This document shows positions 8,671-17,927 of a stretch of DNA of 61,340 bases, piece by piece; position 1 is the stretch's first letter, and every line of letters begins with the position of its first letter. The notes beneath the pieces were generated by a model, which worked only from the letters and a program-made list of their open reading frames with translations, searched no databases and was not told the origin of the DNA. The DNA lies in assembly GCF_031177825.1 (NCBI RefSeq), contig NZ_JAPSKE010000030.1, forward strand, positions 6,521 through 67,860, written 5' to 3'. The DNA comes from Paenibacillus sp. (lineage in GTDB: Bacteria > Bacillota > Bacilli > Paenibacillales > YIM-B00363). Position numbers and translations under genes: made by a program.

Positions 8671-10095
8671 TTACGGCGCTTTCCGTCCCTTGTTCCAACC
8701 GATCCAAGACCTGCGCATGAGAACGTCCTTGATGCCTTCCAAGTTCAGCGGCGCCGCCGGGGATAAATAAGGGACGCCGAACGACTTCATCTTCGCAAGA
8801 TGAATAAGGAGCGCCAGCAAAAACAAGACGATCCCGTACAACCCGAGGAGCCCCGCCACGATCATAAGCGGGAATCGCAGCAGCCGAACGGCCAAGCCGA
8901 AGCTGTACGAAGGAAAAATGAACGAAGCGATTCCGGTGAACGACACGACGATGACGAGCGAAGCGGACACGAGACCGGCTTGAACGGCGGCTTGGCCGAT
9001 GACGAGAGCGCCGACGATGCTGACGGCTTGGCCGACGGGCCTCGGCAGCCGCACGCCCGCCTCCCGCAGTCCTTCGAAGGCCATCTCCATAATGAACGCT
9101 TCCACGATCGCGGGGAACGGCACAGCTTCCCTGGAGGAAGCGATACTGAGCAGCAGATTCGTAGGCAGCATCTCCTGATGCATGGTCGTGATGGCGATGT
9201 ACAGCGAAGGGAACACCAAGGCGCTGAACGCCAGCCAATAGCGAAGCCAGCGCGTCGCCGACGCCACGATGTAATGTTGACTGTAATCCTCGGACGCTTG
9301 GAGCATCTCCAGGGCCAGACCGGGCGCCACCAAGCCGAACGGCGAATTGTCCACCAAAATCAATACGCGCCCTTCCGCCAAAGCGGCCGACGCCCGATCC
9401 GGACGTTCGGTCGCATGCAGTTGGGGAAATACGGTCTTCCGCCGCTCCTTGATCAGCTCTTCGACCGCTCCGCTTTCCAGGATCGCGTCCAGACGAATTT
9501 CATCCAGCCGCGACTTCACCTCTTCCACGAGGGCGGACGAGGCGATCCCTTCCAGATACAATACGGAAAGCGCGGTTTTCGTCAGCTTGCCGGCATGGCG
9601 CGATTCGATCTTCAGCGCGGGCGTCTTCAGCCTTCGTCGAATGAGCGAAATGTTCGTTTGCAAGCTCTCGGTAAAGCCGTCCCGCGATCCTCGAATGGCG
9701 GGTTCGCTCGCGGGCTCCTCGACGGACCGCGCGGGGTACGCCGCCAGCCCGATGAGCAGCGCGGGGTTCACTCCATCGACGAGCAGCATGACATAGCCGG
9801 CCAAGACCGACTCCGTCGCGCGTTCCCGGTCGCTTTGCACGACGATCTCTTCCGCGGGGAGCGCCTCGGACACGAGCCATTCGAGCCGGCGGTCCGGGTC
9901 GTGCGGGGAAGGCGCGACGGTTCGCATCAACGGCAGCAGCACGTTCCTCTCGATCCGCAGATCGCTCGACATCGCTTGGGTAAAGACGATCGTCGCTTCG
10001 ATCCGCCCGCCCGCGCGGACGGATCTGAATATCACGTCTTCGCATCGATCGAACACTCGGCGGAAGTAGGCTACATTGTCGGCGTATGCATTCAT
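8671..10095 (-). CDS. Spore germination receptor A subunit (GerAA/GerKA)
   Basis: A 474-residue protein. A cytosolic N-terminal domain (to about residue 270) has the DPDRRLEWL and RRLKTPALKIE segments of the family. It is followed by LVDNSPFGLVAPG and about five membrane segments, with PRPVGQAVSIVGALVIGQAAVQAG near residue 375. These match GerAA-type subunits, which oligomerise and may form the ion pathway for germination. ATG 10095 is preferred over an upstream in-frame extension because GAGGAGG lies about 11 bases before it. First gene of the four-gene receptor operon. Confidence 0.92.
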   Translation of the reverse strand: MNAYADNVAYFRRVFDRCEDVIFRSVRAGGRIEATIVFTQAMSSDLRIERNVLLPLMRTVAPSPHDPDRRLEWLVSEALPAEEIVVQSDRERATESVLAGYVMLLVDGVNPALLIGLAAYPARSVEEPASEPAIRGSRDGFTESLQTNISLIRRRLKTPALKIESRHAGKLTKTALSVLYLEGIASSALVEEVKSRLDEIRLDAILESGAVEELIKERRKTVFPQLHATERPDRASAALAEGRVLILVDNSPFGLVAPGLALEMLQASEDYSQHYIVASATRWLRYWLAFSALVFPSLYIAITTMHQEMLPTNLLLSIASSREAVPFPAIVEAFIMEMAFEGLREAGVRLPRPVGQAVSIVGALVIGQAAVQAGLVSASLVIVVSFTGIASFIFPSYSFGLAVRLLRFPLMIVAGLLGLYGIVLFLLALLIHLAKMKSFGVPYLSPAAPLNLEGIKDVLMRRSWIGWNKGRKAP

Positions 10096-10187
10096 CGGCG
10101 ACAGGCGCCTCCTCTGTTCGGACCTGATCTTACCGTATACTTTTCCCATATTCGGCGATCGATCATGCAGAGGCGAACGAGAAAATG

Positions 10188-10224
10188 AAAAAGCAGGAGG
10201 CCGCCGTCGAGCGGTCCCCTGCTT
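10188..10224 (-). terminator. Rho-independent terminator of uvrC
   Basis: Arms AAGCAGG (10191-10197) and CCTGCTT (10218-10224) extend inward with GC pairs. Read on the minus strand the hairpin is followed by a T-rich run. It lies directly after the uvrC stop. Confidence 0.8.
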
Positions 10225-10225
10225 C

Positions 10226-12199
10226 TTATTCCGCTTGCTGCTCCGATTCGGCTTCCGCTTCGAGCTCCGCTTCCGCCGCCGTCTCTTCTTCGGCCGGCGT
10301 CGGTCCGCGCAGCGCGTCCACGATGCTTTGCGCCAGCTTGTCGCCGAAGCCGAGCGGGCGGAACGCCTCCACGTCGGCTTCGCGCATCGCCTTCACGCTG
10401 CCGAAGTGCTTGAGCAGCTGCTTCTTCCGCTTCTCGCCGATGCCCGGAATGTCGTCCAGCTGAGAAGCGAACGACCGCTTCGACCGCGTATCCCGATGGA
10501 ACGTAATCGCGAATCGGTGCACTTCCTCCTGAATGCGCTGCAGCAGGTAAAACTCCTGGCTGTCGCGACGCATCGGCACCGGCGTCGGCGGATCGCCAAC
10601 CATCAGCTGCGCCGTCTTATGCTTCGCGTCCTTCACGAGGCCGCATACCGGCACGAACAAGCCAAGCTCGTTCTCGAGCACGTCGACGGCCGCCGCGATC
10701 TGTCCCTTGCCGCCGTCGACCACGATCAGGTCCGGCAGCGTCAACCCGTCGCGCAGCACGCGCTCGTAGCGGCGGCGGATGACCTCGCGCATCGTCGCGT
10801 AATCGTCGGGACCGACGACCGTCTTGATCTTATACTTGCGGTATTCCTTGCGGTCCGGCTTGCCGTCCGTGAAGACGACCATCGCCGACACCGGATCGGC
10901 CCCCTGGATGTTCGAGTTGTCGAACGCCTCGATGCGATGGATGCGATCCGCGCCGAGCCACTCGGCAAGCCCTTCCACCGCCTTGACGGTGCGCTCCTCG
11001 TCCCGCTCGATCAAGCGGAACTTCTCCTCGAGCGTCACGCGCGCGTTGTCGGCCGCCATCTCGAGCATCTTCTTCTTGTCGCCTCGCTGCGGCAGCAGCA
11101 CCTTCACCTTCAGCCAAGACTCCAGCGCGGTCGCCAAGTCGCCGCCCGCATCGCCTTGTTCGCCTGCGGACTCCGCGGCCGCGCCCTCGACGCCGGCTTC
11201 CGCGCCGACCGCTCCTTCCGCAGGGGGACCCGGCAGCAGCACTTCCTTCGGCAGCGCCGGGTTGTCGCTGTAATATTGCGTCACGTACGTCATGAAATCG
11301 TCGTACGCCTCGCCGTAATAAGGGAACGCCGAAGCGCGGCGTTCGATCATTTTCCCTTGCCGCACGTACATGATCTGCACGCACATCCAGCCCTTGTCCA
11401 CGGCGTACCCGAACACGTCGCGGTCCACGCCCGCGGCGGCCGTGATCGTCTGCTTCTCCATCAGCGCGTCGATCGCCGCGATCATGTCCCGCAGCTCCCG
11501 CGCCCGCTCGAAATTGAGCTCCTCCGCCGCGGCGGCCATCTTCTCCTGCAGCTCGTCCTTGATCGCGTCGTGCCCCCCGTTCAGGAAGCGCGTAATTTCC
11601 CCGACCATGCGCTCGTATTCCGCCTTCTCGACCGGGTACTCGCAGGGCGCCACGCATTGGCCGATATGATAGTACAAGCACACTTTATCCGGCAGCGTCT
11701 TGCACTTGCGCAGCGGATACAGCCGATCGAGCAGCTTCTTCGTCTGCTGGGCGGCGAACGCGTTCGGATACGGTCCGAAATATTTCGCCTTGTCTTTGAC
11801 GACGCGCCGCGTCACTTCGAGCCGCGGATGCGCTTCGTTCGTGATTTTCAAATACGGGAACGACTTGTCGTCCTTCAGCAGCACGTTGTACTTCGGACTG
11901 TGCTTCTTGATCAGATTGCACTCGAGCAGCAGCGCCTCCACGTTGTTCGCGGTGACGATATATTCGAAGTCGACGATGTCCGCGACCAGACGGTGCGTCT
12001 TCGCCGAGTGGCTGCCCGTGAAGTACGAGCGGACCCGGTTTTTCAGCACCTTCGCCTTGCCGACGTAGATGATCGTGCCTTCGTTGTTTTTCATTAAATA
12101 GCAGCCCGGTTTGTCCGGAAGCAGCGCCAGCTTATGGCGGATCGCTTCGAGCTCCTTCTCCCGGTCCCGGTTCGTACCTTGTTCCATGCGGCCGTCCAT
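10226..12199 (-). CDS. uvrC: Excinuclease ABC subunit C
   Basis: Dual-incision nuclease of nucleotide excision repair. In order: a GIY-YIG domain (LPDKPGCYLMKNN..IIYVGKAK) in the first 100 residues, a UVR segment (ELQEKMAAAAEELNFERARELRD), the RNase H-like C-nuclease (RIEAFDNSNIQG..VVDGGKGQ), and a helix-hairpin-helix end (LDDIPGIGEKRKKQLL). At about 657 residues it is longer than the usual 590-620. The excess is an Ala/Gly/Glu-rich insertion in the middle (near 11140-11240) and an acidic tail after the HhH. The start is uncertain: ATG 12199 follows GGAGAGG closely; ATG 12187 is an alternative. Confidence 0.95.
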   Translation of the reverse strand: MDGRMEQGTNRDREKELEAIRHKLALLPDKPGCYLMKNNEGTIIYVGKAKVLKNRVRSYFTGSHSAKTHRLVADIVDFEYIVTANNVEALLLECNLIKKHSPKYNVLLKDDKSFPYLKITNEAHPRLEVTRRVVKDKAKYFGPYPNAFAAQQTKKLLDRLYPLRKCKTLPDKVCLYYHIGQCVAPCEYPVEKAEYERMVGEITRFLNGGHDAIKDELQEKMAAAAEELNFERARELRDMIAAIDALMEKQTITAAAGVDRDVFGYAVDKGWMCVQIMYVRQGKMIERRASAFPYYGEAYDDFMTYVTQYYSDNPALPKEVLLPGPPAEGAVGAEAGVEGAAAESAGEQGDAGGDLATALESWLKVKVLLPQRGDKKKMLEMAADNARVTLEEKFRLIERDEERTVKAVEGLAEWLGADRIHRIEAFDNSNIQGADPVSAMVVFTDGKPDRKEYRKYKIKTVVGPDDYATMREVIRRRYERVLRDGLTLPDLIVVDGGKGQIAAAVDVLENELGLFVPVCGLVKDAKHKTAQLMVGDPPTPVPMRRDSQEFYLLQRIQEEVHRFAITFHRDTRSKRSFASQLDDIPGIGEKRKKQLLKHFGSVKAMREADVEAFRPLGFGDKLAQSIVDALRGPTPAEEETAAEAELEAEAESEQQAE

Positions 12200-12284
12200 C
12201 CTCTCCTGCGCACTCCTGTTCCCCTCATACGATTGTACACGAAATCGTCCGCCGAACAAACGGGTCCGCTCAGGAAAAAAACGG

Positions 12285-12320
12285 CGCGAAAAACCCTCCC
12301 CCGCATAAACGGGAGAGGGT
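12285..12320 (-). terminator. Terminator of trxA
   Basis: Eleven-base arms (12293-12303 and 12310-12320, one mismatch) form a hairpin. It is followed on the minus strand by TTTTTCGCGCC and a further T run. Confidence 0.75.
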
Positions 12321-12330
12321 TGTAGGAACC

Positions 12331-12645
12331 TTACATATGACGGCTGACGACGTTCTTCAGTGCGTCCTTCGACTGGAAGCCGACGACCTTGTCGACCGGC
12401 TCGCCGTTCTTGAACACGATCAGCGTCGGAATGCTCATCACGCCGAAGCGGCCCGCGGATTCCGGATTGTCGTCGACGTTTACCTTAGCGATCTTCAAGC
12501 TGCCCAACTCTTTATCGAGCTCTTCGAGCACCGGAGCGATCATCTTGCAAGGTCCGCACCAAGGCGCCCAGAAATCTACGAGCACCGTACCCGTTCCCTC
12601 GACCTCGGTCTTGAAGGAATCGTCGCTTACGTTCACGATTGCCAT
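12331..12645 (-). CDS. trxA: Thioredoxin
   Basis: A 104-residue cytosolic disulfide reductase. The active site WCGPCK lies at about residues 28-33, and the cis-proline loop SIPT near residue 74. ATG 12645 (MAIVNVSDD) is chosen because GGGAGGT lies 10 bases upstream; the frame runs further up only by chance. A TATACT (12689-12694 in reverse) with an extended TG motif gives a likely -10 element. The intergenic space to yqzM holds divergent promoters. Confidence 0.96.
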   Translation of the reverse strand: MAIVNVSDDSFKTEVEGTGTVLVDFWAPWCGPCKMIAPVLEELDKELGSLKIAKVNVDDNPESAGRFGVMSIPTLIVFKNGEPVDKVVGFQSKDALKNVVSRHM

Positions 12646-12758
12646 ACGAATTTGTACCTCCCTCATGCGAGAATAAGTCAACATGCAAAGTATACCACAT
12701 TTCTTGCCGCCGTCCTAACGCCGCCGGAACCTTCTTAGTATTGTCACATCCTTGACGC

Positions 12759-12787
12759 TTTACAATGGACGTTCGTTTTTCTATACT
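12759..12787 (+). promoter_or_regulatory. Promoter of the yqzM-like gene
   Basis: TTTACA (12759-12764), a 17-base spacer, then TATACT (12782-12787). The start would fall about 10 bases before the ribosome-binding site AAAGGGGG. Confidence 0.6.
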
Positions 12788-12817
12788 GTTGACATGGAAT
12801 CTAAAGGGGGATGTAAG

Positions 12818-12955
12818 ATGAACGACCCGAGACAGCACGTGAACGAAGAACCGCGCAACGACTTGCTCGACGTCGGCGTCGGCTTCCTGGGCATGTTCGG
12901 CCTCATGCTGGTCATCGCCGTCGCAGCCACGGTCATTCAAGTGATGACGCGCTAA
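12818..12955 (+). CDS. YqzM-family small membrane protein
   Basis: A 45-residue protein: a charged N-terminus with RNDLLDVGVGF, then one hydrophobic segment ending VIAVAATVIQVMTR. The pattern R-N-D-x-x-D-x-G-V-G-F followed by ATVI near the end matches my memory of B. subtilis YqzM (44 residues), whose role is unknown. AAAGGGGG sits 7 bases before ATG 12818, with a promoter and strong downstream terminator, so this is a compact monocistronic gene. The family call is from pattern memory, not a search. Confidence 0.75.
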   Translation: MNDPRQHVNEEPRNDLLDVGVGFLGMFGLMLVIAVAATVIQVMTR

Positions 12956-12974
12956 TCGACGATACAAACAACGA

Positions 12975-13017
12975 ACGCCTGACGCTTCGCGAATGTCGCG
13001 AAGGTCGGGCGTTTTTT
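12975..13017 (+). terminator. Terminator of the yqzM-like gene
   Basis: Long stem of CGCCTGACGCTTCGCGA with its near-complement, loop ATG, followed by GTTTTTTCG. It points in the plus direction. Confidence 0.8.
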
Positions 13018-13053
13018 CGTTGCGATCCGTTTTACATTTCGGGAAAATGTCCC

Positions 13054-14001
13054 TTACGTCCCTCGCTGGTTGCGCCCCGCGACCTCGATCACCTCGACGA
13101 ACGGACGGATCCGGTCCATGATGCGCTGTCCCCGGTACTCGTCCTCGCCCTCGCGCGTCGTAAAGCTTAAGTGGCGCTGCAGCCCGTTCAAATCGTGGTT
13201 CGACGTGTAGAACGTCGGCTTGCGGTTCATGCGGTAATTCAAAATCGTCCCGAGCACGTGATCGCGCGTCCAAGCGTTCAGATGCTCCGCGCCGATGTCG
13301 TCGAAGACGAGCAAATCGGTTTCCTTCAGCAGGTCGATCGTATCCTTCAGCTTCTGCGGATCGCCGAACATCGACTTCAAGTCCTCGACGAAGTCCGGGG
13401 TGTAGACGATCACGCCCGTCAGACCCAGCTTCGCCAGCTCGTATAGCAGGTAACTCGCCAGGAACGTCTTGCCCGTGCCGAAGTCGCCCATCAAATACAA
13501 CCCGTTCGGCTGAAGCCCTTCGTCCTTCGTACGCAGCACGTATTTCATGACCGCTTCGACCGCCGACGCCCGCCGCATATCCCGCGAGATGATCTCCGCC
13601 GGAGAATATTCGCGATTGAGCGCCTTCTCGTCGACGTAGAAGCTTTGGATGCGGGATCGGACCGAATCCTGCGCGGACTTCGTCGACTGCAAGGAACAAG
13701 GCACCTTGTAATCCGCGATGCTCGCCTCCGCTCCGGCGCCGGTGACGACGAGCTTCGTGTAATGCCCCGGCATATCGTTAGGGCATCGTTCGAGCCCCGG
13801 GCAGCGGGCGCATTCTTTCGCTTCCTTCGCGTATTGATACAGCCGCGTCACGTTCTTCGTCAACGCCTCGCGCTCCAACTCCGGATGCCCCGCCACCCAC
13901 TCGGCGACGACCGCGTCGTTGAGCACCTTCATCTGCTGCCGCTTCCAGTCCGCTTCCCCGATCCCCGACGCGGCCCCGAGCCATCTCCCCATGGACTCCA
14001 T
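13054..14001 (-). CDS. dnaI: Primosomal protein DnaI, helicase loader ATPase
   Basis: A 315-residue AAA+ ATPase that loads the replicative helicase DnaC in Bacillus-type initiation. The N-terminal half has a Cys cluster (CARCPGLERCPND) like the zinc-binding region that contacts helicase. The C-terminal half has Walker A GDFGTGKT near residue 167, Walker B LLVFDDIGAE near 230, and an arginine-finger region at the end. It lies 31 bases after dnaB in the same direction, the usual partner order. Confidence 0.94.
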   Translation of the reverse strand: MESMGRWLGAASGIGEADWKRQQMKVLNDAVVAEWVAGHPELEREALTKNVTRLYQYAKEAKECARCPGLERCPNDMPGHYTKLVVTGAGAEASIADYKVPCSLQSTKSAQDSVRSRIQSFYVDEKALNREYSPAEIISRDMRRASAVEAVMKYVLRTKDEGLQPNGLYLMGDFGTGKTFLASYLLYELAKLGLTGVIVYTPDFVEDLKSMFGDPQKLKDTIDLLKETDLLVFDDIGAEHLNAWTRDHVLGTILNYRMNRKPTFYTSNHDLNGLQRHLSFTTREGEDEYRGQRIMDRIRPFVEVIEVAGRNQRGT

Positions 14002-14032
14002 CCGCTACCTCTCCTCCCGACAAGTAAGTAAA

Positions 14033-15556
14033 TTATCCGTTCGTCAGCCGCTTGGCCATCTCCATCATTCTCATGATATCTTCTTCGGTCGCCTCCGGCG
14101 TGTCCGAAGATTTCGCGACCGGAATGACCGGCTTCGCCGTCCCGGGCGGCCGCCCGCGGCGCGCCTGCGGCGCACGCTGCGGCGCCGCGCCGGCCCCCGC
14201 GCTCCCCGCTTCGCCGGTCCGGCCGGCCGCGCCGGCGCTAGCGCGCGACTGCTCCGCCTTCCGGAAATACGTGACCGCGTTCTCGAACGAGCGAATGCGC
14301 TTGCCCGCGACGTTCCCCGCGATCGCATCCAAATAATTGCGCTTCCAATCCAAGTCGTTCGCACGAATATAGTGGATCATGACGTTAAGCACTTCGTCGG
14401 GCAGCTGGTAGTTGACCTTCATCGTGAGGAACGCTTCCTCCACCGCGGTCGGCACGGCCGACGGCTGGAAGAACATCTTCAGCACGCGCGTGTACGGCGA
14501 ATTCGCGAGCATCGCGTTATACTGCCGGACATCGCATTGCCCTTGGAACTGCTCCGGCACCTCGAGCCAATACGGCGCCGAGACGTCGCGCTCCGCGGCA
14601 AGCGCCGACGCCGCGGCCGACGCCTCGCTCTCGCGCGCGACCGCCTGTTTATGCGTCGTCCGCTCCTTGCGCATCGCCTGCTCGTTCGAGCCGCGGTACA
14701 CTTCCGCCGCCCGCGCTTGGAACCGATCCGCGACCCATTCCCCGTTCGCGGCGAACATGCCGTCCTCGTCGAGCAGCGACACGGTCTGCTTGAGCGTCAG
14801 CTCGAACCGGCCGGCGTGGTAGTTCAGCTCCGCCAGCCGCGCCGGATCGGCGACGAGCCGCTCCATGGCGCGGCGATGCGCATGCGAGCGCGGAAAGCGC
14901 CGCAGCAGCTCGTCGCCTCGGAAGCCGTCGCGGCCGAATTCCCCGCCGGCTTGAGACGCGGGCGGCTCGACCAGCTCCGTCGGCTCCTCGGCCAAGGCTG
15001 CGGCGCCGACGGTCATCCGGAACACCTCGTAGAACGGCGCCGAGATGTCCTCGAGCGTCTCGTGATCGGCGGGTCGCGCCATGATGCCTCCGTCCGCCGC
15101 GAACGAGCGACGGACCGCCTCGGCCCCATTCGGCCCGAGCTTCTCCTGGAGCAGCAGCCACAGGTGGTGCACCCCGAAAAATTGATCCGGCCGAAGCGGC
15201 GGCTGCAGCCGGAACTCGTACGCCGCCACCTCGTCGCCGTCCATCCGGCGGAACGTTTGCAGCAGCCCGACCGCCTCGAGCTTCGCCGTCTCGTCGACGA
15301 GCTGCTTGCGGCCGCGCTCGTTCGGCGGCAGGCCGCAGGCGAGAAACAGCTGCCCGAGCGTGCCCGCGTCGCAATCTCCGACGGCGTCGGAGGCGAGCGC
15401 GGAATAAAGCGTAGTATATAAAGCGACGGCCGTCCCCCCGATCATCGGTTGGTATGCCGTCCATAAGAGCCGTGAATCCAAGGGGCTGAGCCCGAAGCGG
15501 CGCGAGACGACGTAGCGGTGATGCTCCGTCAGCTGCAACAGATTCGTTACTTTCAA
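14033..15556 (-). CDS. dnaB: Helicase-loading/replication initiation protein DnaB (DnaD/DnaB family)
   Basis: A 507-residue helicase-loading co-factor that acts with DnaD and DnaI at origins and restart sites; Bacillus members are near 470. The N-terminus TEHHRYVVSRRFGLSPLDSRLLWTAYQPMIG is a DnaB/DnaD winged-helix start. The end has the second domain (MIHYIRANDLDWKRNYLDAIAGNV) followed by an Ala/Gly/Arg linker and a short conserved tail. The start is probably TTG 15556, with GGAAGGGGAG 6 bases upstream. An ATG at 15607 in frame has no ribosome-binding site and overlaps probable promoter sequence. Confidence 0.9.
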   Translation of the reverse strand: MKVTNLLQLTEHHRYVVSRRFGLSPLDSRLLWTAYQPMIGGTAVALYTTLYSALASDAVGDCDAGTLGQLFLACGLPPNERGRKQLVDETAKLEAVGLLQTFRRMDGDEVAAYEFRLQPPLRPDQFFGVHHLWLLLQEKLGPNGAEAVRRSFAADGGIMARPADHETLEDISAPFYEVFRMTVGAAALAEEPTELVEPPASQAGGEFGRDGFRGDELLRRFPRSHAHRRAMERLVADPARLAELNYHAGRFELTLKQTVSLLDEDGMFAANGEWVADRFQARAAEVYRGSNEQAMRKERTTHKQAVARESEASAAASALAAERDVSAPYWLEVPEQFQGQCDVRQYNAMLANSPYTRVLKMFFQPSAVPTAVEEAFLTMKVNYQLPDEVLNVMIHYIRANDLDWKRNYLDAIAGNVAGKRIRSFENAVTYFRKAEQSRASAGAAGRTGEAGSAGAGAAPQRAPQARRGRPPGTAKPVIPVAKSSDTPEATEEDIMRMMEMAKRLTNG

Positions 15557-15630
15557 GCGGCGCTCCCCTTCCTGTTCGACAAGTTTCGATAAACTCCATT
15601 GTAGCATAATTCCGCGCCCGCCGGGCGGGC

Positions 15631-15665
15631 AAATATAAAAGGCCCGCCGAAGAATCCGGCGGGCC
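15631..15665 (-). terminator. Terminator of the alpha/beta hydrolase gene
   Basis: Perfect arms GGCCCGCCG (15641-15649) and CGGCGGGCC (15657-15665). On the minus strand this is followed by TTTTATATTT. Confidence 0.8.
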
Positions 15666-15684
15666 CGACGAGCGGGGCACGGCG

Positions 15685-16569
15685 TTAACGCATGATGCCG
15701 TGATCGGCGAGGACGTCGTCCGGGATGCGGAGATCGTAATCCATCGCCTTCTTGATCAAGTTTTTGTCCACATGAGACTCCCCGTTCGAAGCGGCGCGCA
15801 GCTCGTGCTGCATGATCCACTTCGTCACGAGATCGTGGAACGTGTCCATTCCCTTCGTCGGCACGTGATGGCGGATGTCCGGAATGCGCGCGAGCGTCGA
15901 ATCCGGCATCATCTGATGCAGCTCTATGCCGTGAGCGTAAGCCGAACGGTCTCGAGCTCCGTACACGAGCAGCGTCGGCGCCTGAATGCTGCCGAGTTGC
16001 CCCGTCACCGAAAATTTCATGCCCGCTTCGTAATATTGCTGCCAGTTCCGAACATCGCCGCGGATGGCCTCGTAATACAAATTGTGGAACGTCTCCGCCA
16101 TGTCCGCGTTCGCCTTCGCGATCAAGAGCGCAAGGCTCGTCTTCATCCCGAGCTTCGCGAGCGCGGAGGCGGCGGCCAGCTGCCCCCTAACCGCCCAGTT
16201 GAACGGCTCGGCCATCGCGCCTAACAGGATACCGCCCCGGATGCGATCGGGGTAGGTCAGCATCGTCTGCATCGCGACTCCGGCTCCCGCCGAATAGCCG
16301 CATAGATACGCCTTCCGAATGTTCAAATGATCGAGCAGCGACTTGATGTCTTCCGCGATGAGCGCGTACGTGAGCGGCGTCTCCGAAGCCGGACTGAAAC
16401 CATGGCCGCGAATGTCGAAGGTAACGACCTGGAACGGATCCGCCAGCTGCACCTCTTGGTACCGGAATACGGCCCGATTCAGCAGCGGCGGATGAATGAA
16501 GACGATCGGCGTGCCGCGGCCATGCACGTGGTAGTGCAGGATCGTCCCGTTGACGCTTGCTTTCGGCAT
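15685..16569 (-). CDS. Alpha/beta-fold hydrolase
   Basis: A 294-residue cytosolic serine hydrolase. The nucleophile elbow is GYSAG (about residues 91-95), preceded by an oxyanion-type HPP near residue 26. The acid is probably in YGARDRSAY, and the base in DIRHHVP near residue 236. GGAAGG precedes ATG 16569. The gene has its own terminator and no operon partner. The substrate class (esterase, lipase or C-C hydrolase) cannot be told from this sequence. Confidence 0.85.
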   Translation of the reverse strand: MPKASVNGTILHYHVHGRGTPIVFIHPPLLNRAVFRYQEVQLADPFQVVTFDIRGHGFSPASETPLTYALIAEDIKSLLDHLNIRKAYLCGYSAGAGVAMQTMLTYPDRIRGGILLGAMAEPFNWAVRGQLAAASALAKLGMKTSLALLIAKANADMAETFHNLYYEAIRGDVRNWQQYYEAGMKFSVTGQLGSIQAPTLLVYGARDRSAYAHGIELHQMMPDSTLARIPDIRHHVPTKGMDTFHDLVTKWIMQHELRAASNGESHVDKNLIKKAMDYDLRIPDDVLADHGIMR

Positions 16570-16670
16570 GAGTCCACTTCCTTCCTTAGACGTAACTGGC
16601 CAGTATGAAGGTCATACCGTTACGATGCCCTGCGGAGGAGGACCCATACGCGACACATTTTCCCGATACG

Positions 16671-16967
16671 TTAGAACATCTTGAAGCCTCTCACGCGAAG
16701 CGTGCGGATCGTCACGCCGCTCACGTACGCGCCCGCCAGTCCTCCGGCGACGGCCAGCCAATCGATCATGCCGTACTCGAGCAAGCTGGCGAACGGATTG
16801 CCCGTTCCCCACCCGAAATACGCGAACAGCCCGACGATGAGCGCGAGGTACAAATATACCGTCAACCAGGTCGTCTTGAGCAGCATGTTAAGAATGAAGC
16901 CGATGCCGAACATGAGCACGAACGCCAACACCGCGATCACGATGACTTGGAAAATGTTAGTTACCAT
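16671..16967 (-). CDS. YuiB-like membrane protein
   Basis: A 98-residue protein with three hydrophobic segments starting MVTNIFQVIVIAVLAFVLMFGIGFILNMLLKTTW. The FGIGFxLNMLL core resembles the YuiB family, found near type II NADH dehydrogenase genes in Bacillus, and such a gene lies 1.2 kb away here. ATG 16967 is preferred, with AGGAGG about 13 bases upstream; the open frame above it is hydrophilic chance sequence. Function unknown. The family call is a moderate-confidence pattern match. Confidence 0.68.
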   Translation of the reverse strand: MVTNIFQVIVIAVLAFVLMFGIGFILNMLLKTTWLTVYLYLALIVGLFAYFGWGTGNPFASLLEYGMIDWLAVAGGLAGAYVSGVTIRTLRVRGFKMF

Positions 16968-17109
16968 CCGAATTTCACAGCCTCCTGCGCGATTCCCGAA
17001 TCTTTCAATAGTGTACCGCCCGCGTTCGGCCTCGTCAAACGACCCCGTTTGCCCCGGTCCTCCCGATTCGGTAAAATAAGGACAAACCTTAAGGAGAGTG
17101 ACTTCATTC

Positions 17110-17856
17110 ATGAGCGAAGCAGCACAAACGCTGGACGGCTGGTATGCCCTCCACGATTTTCGCCATATCGATTGGACCGTGTGGAAATCGCTGACGCCGG
17201 CCGAGCAGCGCCGGGCGGAGGACGAGCTGCGTACCTATATCGCCGAGTGCGCGCAAGCGGACGAGACGAAGACGGGCAGCTTCGCCTTCTATTCGATCGT
17301 CGGGCAGAAGGCCGACTTCGTGTTCGTCCACCTGCGGGAGACGCTCGAAGAGCTGAACGAGCTGGAAACCCGGTTCAATAAGACGTCGTTCGCCGACGTG
17401 ACGATCCCTGCGCACAGCTACGTCTCGATCGTCGAGTTAAGCAACTACATGGCGAAGCCCGGCACCGATCCGATGGAAAGCCCGGAAATCGTCGCGCGCT
17501 TGAAGCCGTCGATGCCGAAGGCGAAGCACATCTGCTTCTACCCGATGAACAAGCGCCGTTCCGGCAGCGACAACTGGTATATGCTCTCGATGGAGGAGCG
17601 CCGCGAGATGATGCGCAGTCACGGCATGATCGGCCGCTCCTACGCCGGCAAGGTGAAGCAGATCATTACCGGCTCGGTCGGCTTCGACGATTGGGAATGG
17701 GGCGTCACGTTGTTCGCCGACGACGCGCTCCAGTTCAAGAAGCTCGTATACGAGATGCGGTTCGACGAAGTGTCCGCGCGGTTCGGCGAGTTCGGCGACT
17801 TCTACGTCGGCAACCTGACGGATGCGGACAAGTTCGCTCAGATGTTGAAATCTTAA
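17110..17856 (+). CDS. hemQ: Coproheme decarboxylase HemQ (chlorite dismutase family)
   Basis: Final enzyme of the Gram-positive coproporphyrin-dependent heme route: it decarboxylates coproheme III to heme b using peroxide. The 248-residue length is typical. Conserved blocks are FYPMNKRR (Tyr144 as the expected radical tyrosine) and MMRSHGMIGR (His171 as the expected proximal iron ligand), then DDWEWGVTLFADD and RFGEFGDFYVG. ATG 17110 has AAGGAG 13 bases upstream; a GTG at 17098 lies within that site. The product serves the oxidases implied by ctaA/ctaB in this window. Confidence 0.95.
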   Translation: MSEAAQTLDGWYALHDFRHIDWTVWKSLTPAEQRRAEDELRTYIAECAQADETKTGSFAFYSIVGQKADFVFVHLRETLEELNELETRFNKTSFADVTIPAHSYVSIVELSNYMAKPGTDPMESPEIVARLKPSMPKAKHICFYPMNKRRSGSDNWYMLSMEERREMMRSHGMIGRSYAGKVKQIITGSVGFDDWEWGVTLFADDALQFKKLVYEMRFDEVSARFGEFGDFYVGNLTDADKFAQMLKS

Positions 17857-17872
17857 AGTCCGGTTCATGCGC

Positions 17873-17923
17873 AAAAAACCACCCGCTTCCGAGCGCAACG
17901 CTCGTACCGCGGGTGGTTTTTTT
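17873..17923. terminator. Bidirectional terminator between hemQ and the gene at 17928
   Basis: Ten-base perfect arms (17877-17886 and 17909-17918) with an inner GAGCG/CGCTC stem. An A run on the left and a T run on the right let it serve both convergent genes. Confidence 0.88.
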
Positions 17924-17927
17924 AGGT

